Source: Hyphomicrobiales bacterium (lineage in GTDB: Bacteria > Pseudomonadota > Alphaproteobacteria > Rhizobiales > TMED25). From it: a DNA stretch of 25,420 nucleotides. The DNA lies in contig JADHLM010000007.1 in assembly GCA_016780665.1 (NCBI GenBank), forward strand, positions 1 to 25,420, given 5' to 3'. Below, piece after piece: positions 9,445 to 16,494 of this stretch. The notes beneath the pieces are model-generated. The model was not told the DNA's origin and did not search any database. It was given only the letters and a program-made list of their open reading frames with translations. Position 1 is the stretch's first letter. The number at the start of each line of letters is the position of its first letter. Made by a program: the position numbers and the translations under genes.

Positions 9445-10500
9445 ATGATAGATTTCCGAAGCGATAATGTGCACACAATTGCAGATCCAGTTTTAAAAGA
9501 AATAATCGTAGCAAATAAGAATACAGTTGCTTCTTATGGTGGGGATGAACTAACTAAAAATGCAAAAGAAATGCTAGCAGAAATATTCAATAAAGAAATT
9601 CATAGTTTCTTCGTATCAACTGGTACCGCTGCCAATTCATTATCTCTTGCATCCATAACTCCTGAATATGGGACAATTTTTTGTGGTTCTGATAGCCATA
9701 TTTACCTTGAAGAATGTAATGCGCCGGAGTTTTTTACAAACAGTGCAAAATTATACCCTGTAAAAACTAAAGACGGAAAGATCATATATGGTGAACTGGA
9801 AAAAGCCCTTTTATTTCACCCTAGTGATGAATTTGATATGGTTGCGTCTAGCTTAAGTATCTCCCAGGCAACCGAAGCTGGTACTATTTACAAACAAGAC
9901 GAAATAAGAAACTTAAAAAATATAGCAGATACAAAGAAACTAAAAATTCATATGGATGGTGCAAGATTTGCAAATGTTGTGGCGGCTACAGCTAAAAAAC
10001 CACAAGAACTAACTTGGGAGGCGGGTGTTGACGTAATGTCCTTTGGGACAACAAAAAACGGAACAATGTCCGCAGAAGCAGTAATTTTCTTTAATACAAA
10101 TCTTTCGAAGAAAACAAATCTTTATATGAAGAGATCTGGTCATCTTTTATCAAAAATGAGATTTATATCTTCACAAATCATTGGTTATCTAAAAAATGAT
10201 TTATGGATTGAATTGGCAAGATCTGCTAATAAAAAGGCAAACTTATTATCCGAAAACTTGAATAAATTTGATTTTATACATTTACCATGGCAAACAGAAA
10301 TAAATGAGGTTTTTATTATTGTACCAAAGGAACTTGAAGATTACTTAAAAAAACATGGAGTATTTTGTCATAACTGGACAAAAATTTCACTTGATAGTCA
10401 ATATCATCGGGATAATTATAGTTTTTTAAGACTAGTAACTTCATTTCATAGTAATGAGAAAGATATTTACAAACTTACTGAATTAATAGAGAAGTTTTAA
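9445..10500 (+). CDS. Low-specificity L-threonine aldolase-type PLP enzyme
   Basis: A 351-residue fold-type I PLP enzyme of the beta-eliminating lyase/threonine aldolase family, expected to split L-threonine or L-allo-threonine to glycine and acetaldehyde. Visible family marks are the N-terminal IDFRSDNV, the cofactor phosphate loop STGTAANSL, the HMDGARFANV block with D171 pairing to the PLP nitrogen, and the Schiff-base K204 in DVMSFGTTKNGT. Related members act on other beta-hydroxy amino acids, so the exact substrate is not fixed by sequence. It lies three bases after the S9 peptidase gene; peptide breakdown feeding amino-acid cleavage would fit, but that is inference. A hairpin lies directly after the stop. 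Confidence 0.88.
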   Translation: MIDFRSDNVHTIADPVLKEIIVANKNTVASYGGDELTKNAKEMLAEIFNKEIHSFFVSTGTAANSLSLASITPEYGTIFCGSDSHIYLEECNAPEFFTNSAKLYPVKTKDGKIIYGELEKALLFHPSDEFDMVASSLSISQATEAGTIYKQDEIRNLKNIADTKKLKIHMDGARFANVVAATAKKPQELTWEAGVDVMSFGTTKNGTMSAEAVIFFNTNLSKKTNLYMKRSGHLLSKMRFISSQIIGYLKNDLWIELARSANKKANLLSENLNKFDFIHLPWQTEINEVFIIVPKELEDYLKKHGVFCHNWTKISLDSQYHRDNYSFLRLVTSFHSNEKDIYKLTELIEKF

Positions 10501-10534
10501 AAAAAGTGGTAGAGCAACTAAGTTGCACTACCAC
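10501..10534 (-). terminator. Hairpin terminator between threonine aldolase and ibpA
   Basis: GTGGTAG and CTACCAC (10506-10512 and 10528-10534) flank an inner GCAAC-TAA-GTTGC, interrupted only by one A-A mismatch. This makes a strong, nearly perfect 12-pair hairpin. On the minus strand the hairpin is followed by a run of T (the A-run at 10499-10505 of the plus strand), a classical intrinsic terminator for ibpA. On the plus strand the following sequence is not T-rich, so termination of the threonine aldolase transcript would be weaker. Confidence 0.88.
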
Positions 10535-10546
10535 ATCTGATTATTG

Positions 10547-10984
10547 TTATCCTTCAATAACTTTACTGGTTGAAATCTCAATCTTTCTTGGCTTCATTGC
10601 CTCTGGCAATTCTCTTACAAGTATTATATTGAGCAAACCGTTTGAGAGATTTGCTGATTCAACTTCAACATAATCGGCAAGTCTAAATCTACGTTCAAAG
10701 TTTCTTGAAGAAATACCCTTGTATAGGTATTCTCTATTATCATCTTTTGAACTATCCCCCGTAACAGATAAAATATTTTCTTTTACATCTATATTAAGGT
10801 TGGCCTCATCAAATCCTGATACTGCCATAGTAATACAGTATTTATTATCCGTTAATTTCTCAATATTGTATGGTGGATAGCCCGTAGGCACGTCCATGTT
10901 AATCGTATCAAGCATTTGAGCTAGACGATCAAATCCAATTGAGGTTCTATATAATGGTGTTAAATCAAATGTTTGCAATGTCAT
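10547..10984 (-). CDS. ibpA: IbpA-type small heat-shock protein (Hsp20)
   Basis: A 145-residue holding chaperone that binds unfolding proteins and keeps them ready for DnaK/ClpB refolding. The start MTLQTFDLTPLYRTSIGFDRL closely resembles E. coli IbpA/IbpB. The alpha-crystallin domain runs from YPPYNIEKL (about residue 37) through NFERRFRLADYV to NGLLNIIL, and the C-terminal IEI of the IxI assembly motif is present. I chose the ATG at 10984 because an AGGAGG site sits just before it; an in-frame upstream ATG at 11029 would read through the leader hairpins and has no family support. The gene carries an RpoH-like promoter, a ROSE-like leader and its own terminator, so it is a single-gene heat-shock unit. 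Confidence 0.95.
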   Translation of the reverse strand: MTLQTFDLTPLYRTSIGFDRLAQMLDTINMDVPTGYPPYNIEKLTDNKYCITMAVSGFDEANLNIDVKENILSVTGDSSKDDNREYLYKGISSRNFERRFRLADYVEVESANLSNGLLNIILVRELPEAMKPRKIEISTSKVIEG

Positions 10985-10986
10985 AT

Positions 10987-11040
10987 CATATCCTCCTTTG
11001 AGCAACATGTTGATAAAAAGCAGACCCAAAAGGCATCTGC
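10987..11040 (-). promoter_or_regulatory. ROSE-like RNA thermometer in the ibpA leader
   Basis: Two hairpins can be folded in the ibpA leader. Hairpin I (11020-11040) pairs GCAGA with UCUGC around a CC/GG step and a UUUU loop. Hairpin II (10987-11009) pairs CAUGUUGCU with AGGAUAUG, bulging the G of UUGCU, with loop CAAAGG. It buries part of the AGGAGGA ribosome binding site. UUGCU opposite AGGA with an unpaired G is the hallmark of ROSE elements, which melt on heat shock to allow translation. The leader is short with only two hairpins. The pairing was done by eye, without energies. Confidence 0.8.
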
Positions 11041-11048
11041 ATTATCTG

Positions 11049-11076
11049 ATATAATTGCTATATTTATAGTTACAAG
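11049..11076 (-). promoter_or_regulatory. Putative heat-shock sigma factor (RpoH) promoter of ibpA
   Basis: On the minus strand CTTG (11073-11076) is followed after 17 bases by ATTATAT (11049-11055). This fits the alphaproteobacterial RpoH pattern of CTTG, 17-18 bases, then a CYTATNT-like -10 element, with one mismatch. Transcription would begin around 11042, just before leader hairpin I, which places both hairpins in the mRNA. Confidence 0.65.
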
Positions 11077-11081
11077 TCTCT

Positions 11082-11109
11082 TTGAAAAAAAAAAATTATC
11101 TGATAAGAT
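11082..11109 (+). promoter_or_regulatory. Weak candidate sigma-70 promoter of the cupin gene
   Basis: TTGAAA (11082-11087) and TAAGAT (11104-11109) are 16 bases apart, and the predicted transcript would carry a leader of about 25 bases including the GGAGG ribosome binding site at 11132-11136. Both hexamers are imperfect and the region is AT-rich, so a chance match is possible. Confidence 0.25.
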
Positions 11110-11141
11110 TCGCAGTATATTTTAAATATTTGGAGGTCATT

Positions 11142-11534
11142 ATGGATACATTTGATTTTTCTGTGGAACAAAAATTTGATCCAATTAAACATGTAGAGAG
11201 AAAACTCGGTTTTTATGGTGAAGGAGATGTTTCAATAGCTTGTTGGGAACCTGGTCAAGTCAGCCCAAACCATTGTCATCCTGATGCTACGGAAATTTAT
11301 TTTTGCTATGAAGGTGGAGGTATAATGCGCACCAATAATGAAGAAGTCGAAGTTAAAAAGGGCAGCTTTGTAGTGCATCCACGCGGCGAACTTCATGAAT
11401 ATACAAATGGTTCAGAAAGAACAATTCTATTTAGGGTTCGCTATGGTGAGTCTATGAAATCCATGACCAAAAATTGGCCTACCAATTCTGCTTGGAGTGC
11501 TAGTGAAGAAGATGTAGCTTATTTTGCTAAATAA
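11142..11534 (+). CDS. Single-domain cupin protein
   Basis: A 130-residue cupin_2 protein. Both cupin metal motifs are present: the first in PNHCHPDATEIYFCYEGGG (two His and a Glu), the second in VVHPRGELHEYTN (a further His). A bound divalent metal is therefore likely; cupins of this size range from sugar isomerases and dioxygenases to plain ligand-binding proteins, and I cannot name the substrate. The start at 11142 is chosen for its strong GGAGG site at 11132-11136; an upstream in-frame ATG at 11082 would add 20 residues that do not look like cupin sequence and has no such site. The gene is divergent from ibpA and ends 14 bases from the convergent hydrolase gene. Confidence 0.85.
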   Translation: MDTFDFSVEQKFDPIKHVERKLGFYGEGDVSIACWEPGQVSPNHCHPDATEIYFCYEGGGIMRTNNEEVEVKKGSFVVHPRGELHEYTNGSERTILFRVRYGESMKSMTKNWPTNSAWSASEEDVAYFAK

Positions 11535-11548
11535 TAATGCTATTTTGA

Positions 11549-12481
11549 TTAGTCCTGTCTGAAGAAATATTTTTCAAAGAATGATAATACATCTTGGATT
11601 GCCTCTTCTTGGATGGGTTCAACAGCATATATATTATTTTCTTTGATAGGAAATATAAAACCATGAAGAGCATGGTCATAACTCTTCCAGAGAGCTTCTT
11701 TTTTATTCTCTTTTAGAAGATCATAGGATAGCTTAAATATACCTTGGAGTTCATCTCCATCTCGACCCATTACAAATATAGGCGTATTAATTGATGAAAC
11801 TCTATGATTTGCTATGTCGATATCAATTCTATTTCTAACCTTTTGAACAGATTGCATCTGCATTGACTCAATATCACGCAACTGTGTTTCTTCATTAATC
11901 CTTACACTCTCGTCTGGTGTCAATGCTAAAAATTCATGGGAAGCAGGCTCACTTGCGACAGCGGCACAAACCCCGTTGTATTCACTTGTTATCTTTAAGA
12001 TCATCTCACCTGCATGACTCATTCCAAGTAGTCCAATCCTATTTGCATCTATTTCATGAAAAGTTTTAAGGTATTCAATGGTTGCTATTTCATCTTCATA
12101 TTCAAGTGGTGAACGATTAAACATCATTCCACCTTGACGAATATCCTTAACCAGTTTACCACCTTCATTATATCCCAGCTCTACCTCTGCTCTATAACGA
12201 ATCCAGCCGCAGGCATATCCTTTATCAAGAAATTTATCGATTGTGTATCTTCTATTTTCCATATTATCAATTAACCAATCTATACCTCCACCACCGTTGC
12301 CTGTGGCAAATAATACAAGTGGAAATGGTCCATCTCCATCTGGTAATTCAAGCCCAATAGGGGTGTATAAACCATCAAAAGTTTCAACCAAGATTAGATG
12401 CCTAATATGCCCTTTATCTGTTTTTTCTAATATTTGATGTGTAAATTTATTTTTACCTTTTTTATCATTTAAAGATGTCAT
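11549..12481 (-). CDS. Alpha/beta hydrolase (dienelactone hydrolase/S9-like)
   Basis: A 310-residue alpha/beta-hydrolase. After an N-terminal strand-rich section, PFPLVLFATGNGGGG (about 53-66) forms the oxyanion-hole region. The nucleophile elbow is G153-M-S155-H-A-G158, the acid is probably D241 or D243 in MGRDGDEL, and the base is H273 in DHALHGF. No signal peptide is seen. The substrate cannot be read from sequence; esterase, thioesterase and peptidase activities all occur in this group. Its ATG overlaps the stop of the HisN-like gene by four bases, so the two are translationally coupled. Confidence 0.8.
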   Translation of the reverse strand: MTSLNDKKGKNKFTHQILEKTDKGHIRHLILVETFDGLYTPIGLELPDGDGPFPLVLFATGNGGGGIDWLIDNMENRRYTIDKFLDKGYACGWIRYRAEVELGYNEGGKLVKDIRQGGMMFNRSPLEYEDEIATIEYLKTFHEIDANRIGLLGMSHAGEMILKITSEYNGVCAAVASEPASHEFLALTPDESVRINEETQLRDIESMQMQSVQKVRNRIDIDIANHRVSSINTPIFVMGRDGDELQGIFKLSYDLLKENKKEALWKSYDHALHGFIFPIKENNIYAVEPIQEEAIQDVLSFFEKYFFRQD

Positions 12482-13272
12482 CTAACTTGCTCTATTATAT
12501 CTAATATTTTATGGTGATTTCTTGAATTATTTGAAACGATTATATTACCATTCTTGTAATCTGGGAGACCCTTCCAATCTGATATAAAGCCTCCTGCACC
12601 GATTATTATTGGAACTATTGGAATGATATCAAATGGCTTAAGATTATTCTCTATTATCAAATCCAAGTAACCTGAAGCTAATAGTCCATAAAAATAACAA
12701 TCTCCACCCGTACGTGTCATTCCGACCACCTCAGTAACATTTGCTAAAACCTTTTTTGTAAAATCATCATCAAACATCTCCTCAGTTGTGTATCCAAACT
12801 TTAGATCATTGATGTTACTCTGTTCACTAGTTCGAATTATTGATTGACGTCCATCGTATATTTTATAGGAAACTGAAGTTGAGCCAATATATCGTTCTTT
12901 AGTAGATGGGTTATCTATTATACCAAACGCAGGTCTACCATCTATCTCGAGTCCAATGAGGGTTCCCCAAAGAGGAATCCCTGAAATGAATGATTTTGTA
13001 CCATCAATTGGATCGACATACCATTTATACCTTGGGTCTCTGTCCTTTGAACTAAATTCTTCCCCAACAATACTATGATCTGGATATTTTTCTTCTATCA
13101 ATTCTCTGATCAGCTTCTCTGCATTTTTATCAGCATCCGTTACAGGGTCTATCTTGTTATTGGAAGTATTTTTATTTGTAGTCACTAAATTTTGACGAAA
13201 ATTTTTCATAGTTATTTTAGCTGATTGATCAGCGAGAAATACTAAAAATTCAAATATATCATTATCGTTCAT
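12478..13272 (-). CDS. hisN: HisN-type inositol-monophosphatase-family phosphatase (probable histidinol-phosphatase)
   Basis: A 264-residue Mg2+-dependent phosphatase of the inositol monophosphatase superfamily. Metal-binding residues are E71/E72 (VGEEF), D87 and D90 in DPIDGTKSF, and D215 in LKPFDIIPIVPIIIGAGG. The ENNLKPFDIIP...GAGG block is typical of the HisN subgroup, which dephosphorylates histidinol phosphate in histidine biosynthesis; a general inositol or sugar phosphatase is the alternative. No other his gene is nearby. No clear Shine-Dalgarno sequence precedes the ATG. It starts only 16 bases after the tRNA-Val 3' end, which leaves no room for a separate promoter. Confidence 0.78.
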   Translation of the reverse strand: MNDNDIFEFLVFLADQSAKITMKNFRQNLVTTNKNTSNNKIDPVTDADKNAEKLIRELIEEKYPDHSIVGEEFSSKDRDPRYKWYVDPIDGTKSFISGIPLWGTLIGLEIDGRPAFGIIDNPSTKERYIGSTSVSYKIYDGRQSIIRTSEQSNINDLKFGYTTEEMFDDDFTKKVLANVTEVVGMTRTGGDCYFYGLLASGYLDLIIENNLKPFDIIPIVPIIIGAGGFISDWKGLPDYKNGNIIVSNNSRNHHKILDIIEQVR

Positions 13273-13288
13273 ATTAATATTTACTTTA

Positions 13289-13363
<75 letters not shown>

Positions 13364-13375
13364 TCAGTTTATGAT

Positions 13376-13404
13376 ATATTAAGACCGTTTATTATTTCTA
13401 ACAA
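13376..13404 (-). promoter_or_regulatory. Putative sigma-70 promoter of tRNA-Val and hisN
   Basis: On the minus strand TTGTTA (13399-13404) and TAATAT (13376-13381) are separated by 17 bases and end 12 bases before the mature tRNA 5' end. Each hexamer matches consensus at four of six positions. The location is right for a tRNA promoter, and the same transcript would continue into hisN and the hydrolase. Confidence 0.45.
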
Positions 13405-13448
13405 GATTTCTTTTTTAATTAACATTAACTTAAGTGAATTCTTATACA

Positions 13449-13469
13449 TTAGGGATAACAATTCCCTAA
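13449..13469. repeat. Inverted repeat upstream of the orphan ORF
   Basis: TTAGGGA (13449-13455) and TCCCTAA (13463-13469) are a perfect seven-base inverted repeat around a seven-base spacer, ending 12 bases before the ORF start at 13482. It overlaps a TATACA-like sequence on its left side. It could be an operator dyad or a small leader hairpin; it has no T-run and so is not a terminator. Confidence 0.55.
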
Positions 13470-13481
13470 AAACTGGAATAT

Positions 13482-13883
13482 ATGATGTCATCAGGTGGAT
13501 CTAGAATTGGAGCAGGACGTAAAGAAAAATACGATTTCAATGAGCGTCAACATATTATTGATGTATTCAATAAAATATGGAATTCAAAAAAAATAAACTC
13601 ACAGTATCTTATGATTTCTTTTGGTGAGAGTAACTCATCAAATAAAAAAATTGAAATGTGGAAATTAAAGATCAGATCAAAAAATCAAGAAAATGAGTCA
13701 AGTAGTTCTATAAAGGCAGATCATACTGGGACTAATTCTTTTAAAAAAATTATCATACATAAAAAACCACAAAGTAGAGATGAATGCCTAAAACTTGCGC
13801 ATAAAATAATATCTAATATTTACCCAAATAAATTTCACAGGATAAACACGATTGACAAAATATGGAAAACTAAAAATATGTAA
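13482..13883 (+). CDS. Hypothetical basic protein with N-terminal GGSRIGAGRK
   Basis: I do not recognise the family of this 133-residue protein. It is rich in Lys, Ser, Asn and Ile and strongly basic. The N-terminus MMSSGGSRIGAGRKEKYD resembles the GGARPGAGRK-type leader found at the start of many phage terminase small subunits and some DNA-binding proteins. The middle (about 70-85) looks disordered, and the C-terminal part (SRDECLKLAHKIISNIYP...) could be helical. No phage gene is nearby. The start could also be the second ATG at 13485. Codon and base use look like the neighbours. It is alone on its strand between tRNA-Val and the soe operon, behind an inverted repeat. Confidence 0.6.
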   Translation: MMSSGGSRIGAGRKEKYDFNERQHIIDVFNKIWNSKKINSQYLMISFGESNSSNKKIEMWKLKIRSKNQENESSSSIKADHTGTNSFKKIIIHKKPQSRDECLKLAHKIISNIYPNKFHRINTIDKIWKTKNM

Positions 13884-13917
13884 CTTATTGTAATATAGTA
13901 TCAATTTTGAATGAGTT

Positions 13918-14796
13918 CTATTTTACAGTATTTCTTAACACACCAAGCTTGTCTATACTAACTTCAACTTGGTCTCCAGACTTTAGATAAACAGGAGGCT
14001 CAAATCCTATACCAACACCAGCTGGAGTTCCAGTCGCAATAACATCACATACTTCTAAAGTCATTGTTTTGGAAATTGTGGATAGTAATGTAGGAATATC
14101 AAAAATCAGTCTTTCTACAATTGAGTCTTGTCTGGCTTCACCATTAACAGTTGTTTTTAATTTTAATTTTGTTACATCGCCTATTTCATCAGAAGTAACA
14201 ATAGCAGGTCCCATTGGGCAATAAGTATCAGGACTTTTTCCGATAAACCACTGTTCGTGTTGTTTTTGAATATTTCTAGCAGAAACATCATTAATTATTG
14301 TGTAACCAAATATGTAATCATAAGCATCCTCTGGTTTAATATTTTTACCACCTTTTGATAATATTAACCCCAACTCACCTTCATAATCTGTTGTATTTGT
14401 ATAATCGTTTGCCAAAATAATATTTTCATCTGTCGCTATGACAGATGTTGTAGCTTTCGTAAAAATGACGGGAAAATCTGCTACAGCTTTTTTACCACTT
14501 GAGTCAAATCCTGACCCATAAAATTCTTGTGCATGGTCATGATAATTTTTTCCAACACACATAATGTTTCTGAGTGGCCTTGGAATAGGAGCATGTAATT
14601 TAATATCTGATAAATCCAATGTTTTAAGGTTTTCAATTTTGTTTTCACTAATTATTTTTTTTACCTTTTGAAAATATTTTATAATTTCATTCATATCATT
14701 TGATATGCCTAATTGTTCGAGGGGAACAACTCTATCATTAATTAAAAGTCCTGTTTTAGTATTATCTGAATTACCTACATATGTGACTAATCTCAT
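13918..14796 (-). CDS. Fumarylacetoacetate hydrolase family protein
   Basis: A 292-residue FAH-superfamily enzyme of the kind that hydrolyses, hydrates or decarboxylates 2-oxo or acylpyruvate compounds with a bound Mg2+ or Mn2+. The domain begins at NIMCVGKNYHDHAQEF (about 78-92). Metal ligands are E139 and E141 in DYEGELGL and D170 in INDVSARN; the K187-S-P-D190 and TGTPAGVG segments are also typical. The substrate is not predictable within this family. A GAGGAA site precedes the ATG. It follows soeC by 23 bases on the same strand, so it is probably the last gene of the soe-like operon. Confidence 0.88.
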   Translation of the reverse strand: MRLVTYVGNSDNTKTGLLINDRVVPLEQLGISNDMNEIIKYFQKVKKIISENKIENLKTLDLSDIKLHAPIPRPLRNIMCVGKNYHDHAQEFYGSGFDSSGKKAVADFPVIFTKATTSVIATDENIILANDYTNTTDYEGELGLILSKGGKNIKPEDAYDYIFGYTIINDVSARNIQKQHEQWFIGKSPDTYCPMGPAIVTSDEIGDVTKLKLKTTVNGEARQDSIVERLIFDIPTLLSTISKTMTLEVCDVIATGTPAGVGIGFEPPVYLKSGDQVEVSIDKLGVLRNTVK

Positions 14797-14819
14797 CTAT
14801 TCCTCAATATTTATTTGTA

Positions 14820-15740
14820 TTAATAATAGTTCATAACTGAATGTTTTGCTTCAGCAAAAAATAACCAGCGTTCAATGAATACACCCATAATCATAAATAG
14901 GAAAGCCAAAATTGTGATATGGTAAAAGTTTAATGCAATGGATAAAAATATTGTTAGCAATGGAAGGATAAAAGCAAAAAGCAATGCTATTTTTCTTAGT
15001 TTCTTTGAGTGCTTCCTTGCTACTTTATAACCCATTTCCTTTAATAAGAAATTAGATGCATCATGGGGAGACTCAAGAAGATTTACTTGCAACTGTGATT
15101 TTAATCCGAGGGCAGTACTTTTATTTGTTGTTGTATTATTCAAATCCAATCTGACCCAATAGAGAATCTTACCAATACAGGAAAGTATGATCAAAATGAT
15201 CAGATAATAATAAATATTAGCCAAGTTATAACCCATCAGTAATAGCAATGACTGAAATAACATTAACCCCGTGAGCCCACCTATTGATAAATAATTAAAT
15301 GTTGTTAATTCAGTGTTCCATGAATATATGGCTCGCAGTGAACTATAAATTTTACCCGTACTAAATATTGTTGCTATTGCAATGAGGACAATGATTATAG
15401 AAAGTGTGTCTAGAGATCTATTATCAGGATTAAGATAGAATAATAAAGTATAAATAGCTATAACTGGATAAAGTAAAATTGCAAAAACTCCTTCACGTGA
15501 CAACCAAGATGACCTCCATTGTGTTAGCGCAAAGTGTGCACGTTCAGGATGCCCTAAATGTAATGTTGATGATAATAACCCACCACTAACGAGCGCCATT
15601 GATACAACGAATGTTAAAAAATACGAAATGAAGGATAAAGTATGCCCAACGTATATTTGGAATATCAAAAGACTAATTATTAATCCATAGCCCATTCCAG
15701 ATATTGTTGTAAATAATATAATAGACTTTGCAGGATGCAT
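14820..15740 (-). CDS. soeC: DmsC/SoeC-type membrane anchor subunit
   Basis: A 306-residue integral membrane protein of the DmsC family with about eight predicted hydrophobic helices. The characteristic block STLHLGHPERAHFALTQWRSSWLSREGVF lies at about 58-86. Such subunits hold the catalytic and iron-sulfur subunits at the inner membrane and exchange electrons with quinone. The gene starts seven bases after the soeB stop. The soeC name depends on the catalytic subunit being a sulfite dehydrogenase; a DMSO-reductase-type anchor is the broader safe call. Confidence 0.8.
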   Translation of the reverse strand: MHPAKSIILFTTISGMGYGLIISLLIFQIYVGHTLSFISYFLTFVVSMALVSGGLLSSTLHLGHPERAHFALTQWRSSWLSREGVFAILLYPVIAIYTLLFYLNPDNRSLDTLSIIIVLIAIATIFSTGKIYSSLRAIYSWNTELTTFNYLSIGGLTGLMLFQSLLLLMGYNLANIYYYLIILIILSCIGKILYWVRLDLNNTTTNKSTALGLKSQLQVNLLESPHDASNFLLKEMGYKVARKHSKKLRKIALLFAFILPLLTIFLSIALNFYHITILAFLFMIMGVFIERWLFFAEAKHSVMNYY

Positions 15741-15747
15741 TTTTTTC

Positions 15748-16494
15748 CTAACTTAGAATCTTATCTACAAATCTTTCAAGAATATTTAGTTTTTTATTCT
15801 CTAGATTATTAAAATTATTCATTCTAGGTGCATTTCTCGTATTTCCTATCCTTCTCTTTGGTAGAAGATATTTATTAACAGGTTTAGTTTCCTGTTCAGG
15901 CATTAAATCAACACCATTCCTCTCTTCAACTAATTTAAATACCTCTGAATTAGAATCACCAAGATCTCCAAAGCTTCTTGCACCTGTGGGGCATGCTGAA
16001 ACACAAGCAGGCACTCGTGATTCTTCGGGTAAATTTGAATTATAGATTTTATCTACACACAATGTACATTTTTTCATGACTTTCTCAACTTGATCATATT
16101 CTCTTGCACCATATGGGCATGCCCAAGAACACAACTTACAGCCGATACATGCATCTGGATTTACCAATACAATGCCATCCTCCTCACGTTTATACGATGC
16201 TCCCGTCGGGCATACAGTAACGCAGGGAGCGTCATCACAATGCAAACATGACCTTGGAAAGTTCAATGTGTAACCATTATCAGACTCCTCGTCTAAAATT
16301 TCAAATGTATGTACTCTATTAAACCAGACTCCATCGGGGTTTTCACCAGATGTGTTTAGATCTGTTAAAGGAGCACTGTGACCACCAGAATTCCACTCTT
16401 TGCAATTTACTGCACATGCATGGCACCCAACACAAATATCAAGATCTATTACTAAACCTAATTTAATTTTATTATTGTTATGTAAACTAGTCAT
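15748..16494 (-). CDS. soeB: DmsB/SoeB-type 4Fe-4S ferredoxin subunit
   Basis: A 248-residue electron-transfer subunit with four cysteine groups for iron-sulfur clusters: C21, C24, C27 and C31 in CVGCHACAVNC, then CLHCDDAPCVTVCP, CIGCKLCSWACP and CTLCVDK...CVSACP. It carries electrons between the molybdenum subunit and the membrane anchor. I place the start at 16494 (MTSLHNNNKIKLG), eight bases inside the end of soeA, because family homology starts there. An upstream in-frame ATG at 16587 would add 31 basic residues lying wholly within soeA. No Tat or Sec signal is present, in keeping with a cytoplasmic-side complex. Confidence 0.85.
   Translation of the reverse strand: MTSLHNNNKIKLGLVIDLDICVGCHACAVNCKEWNSGGHSAPLTDLNTSGENPDGVWFNRVHTFEILDEESDNGYTLNFPRSCLHCDDAPCVTVCPTGASYKREEDGIVLVNPDACIGCKLCSWACPYGAREYDQVEKVMKKCTLCVDKIYNSNLPEESRVPACVSACPTGARSFGDLGDSNSEVFKLVEERNGVDLMPEQETKPVNKYLLPKRRIGNTRNAPRMNNFNNLENKKLNILERFVDKILS

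Noticed and set aside
10985..11029. N-terminal extension of ibpA starting at 11029
   Set aside because: The extra 15 codons coincide with the ROSE-like leader and promoter-proximal hairpins, and the strong AGGAGG site serves the ATG at 10984.
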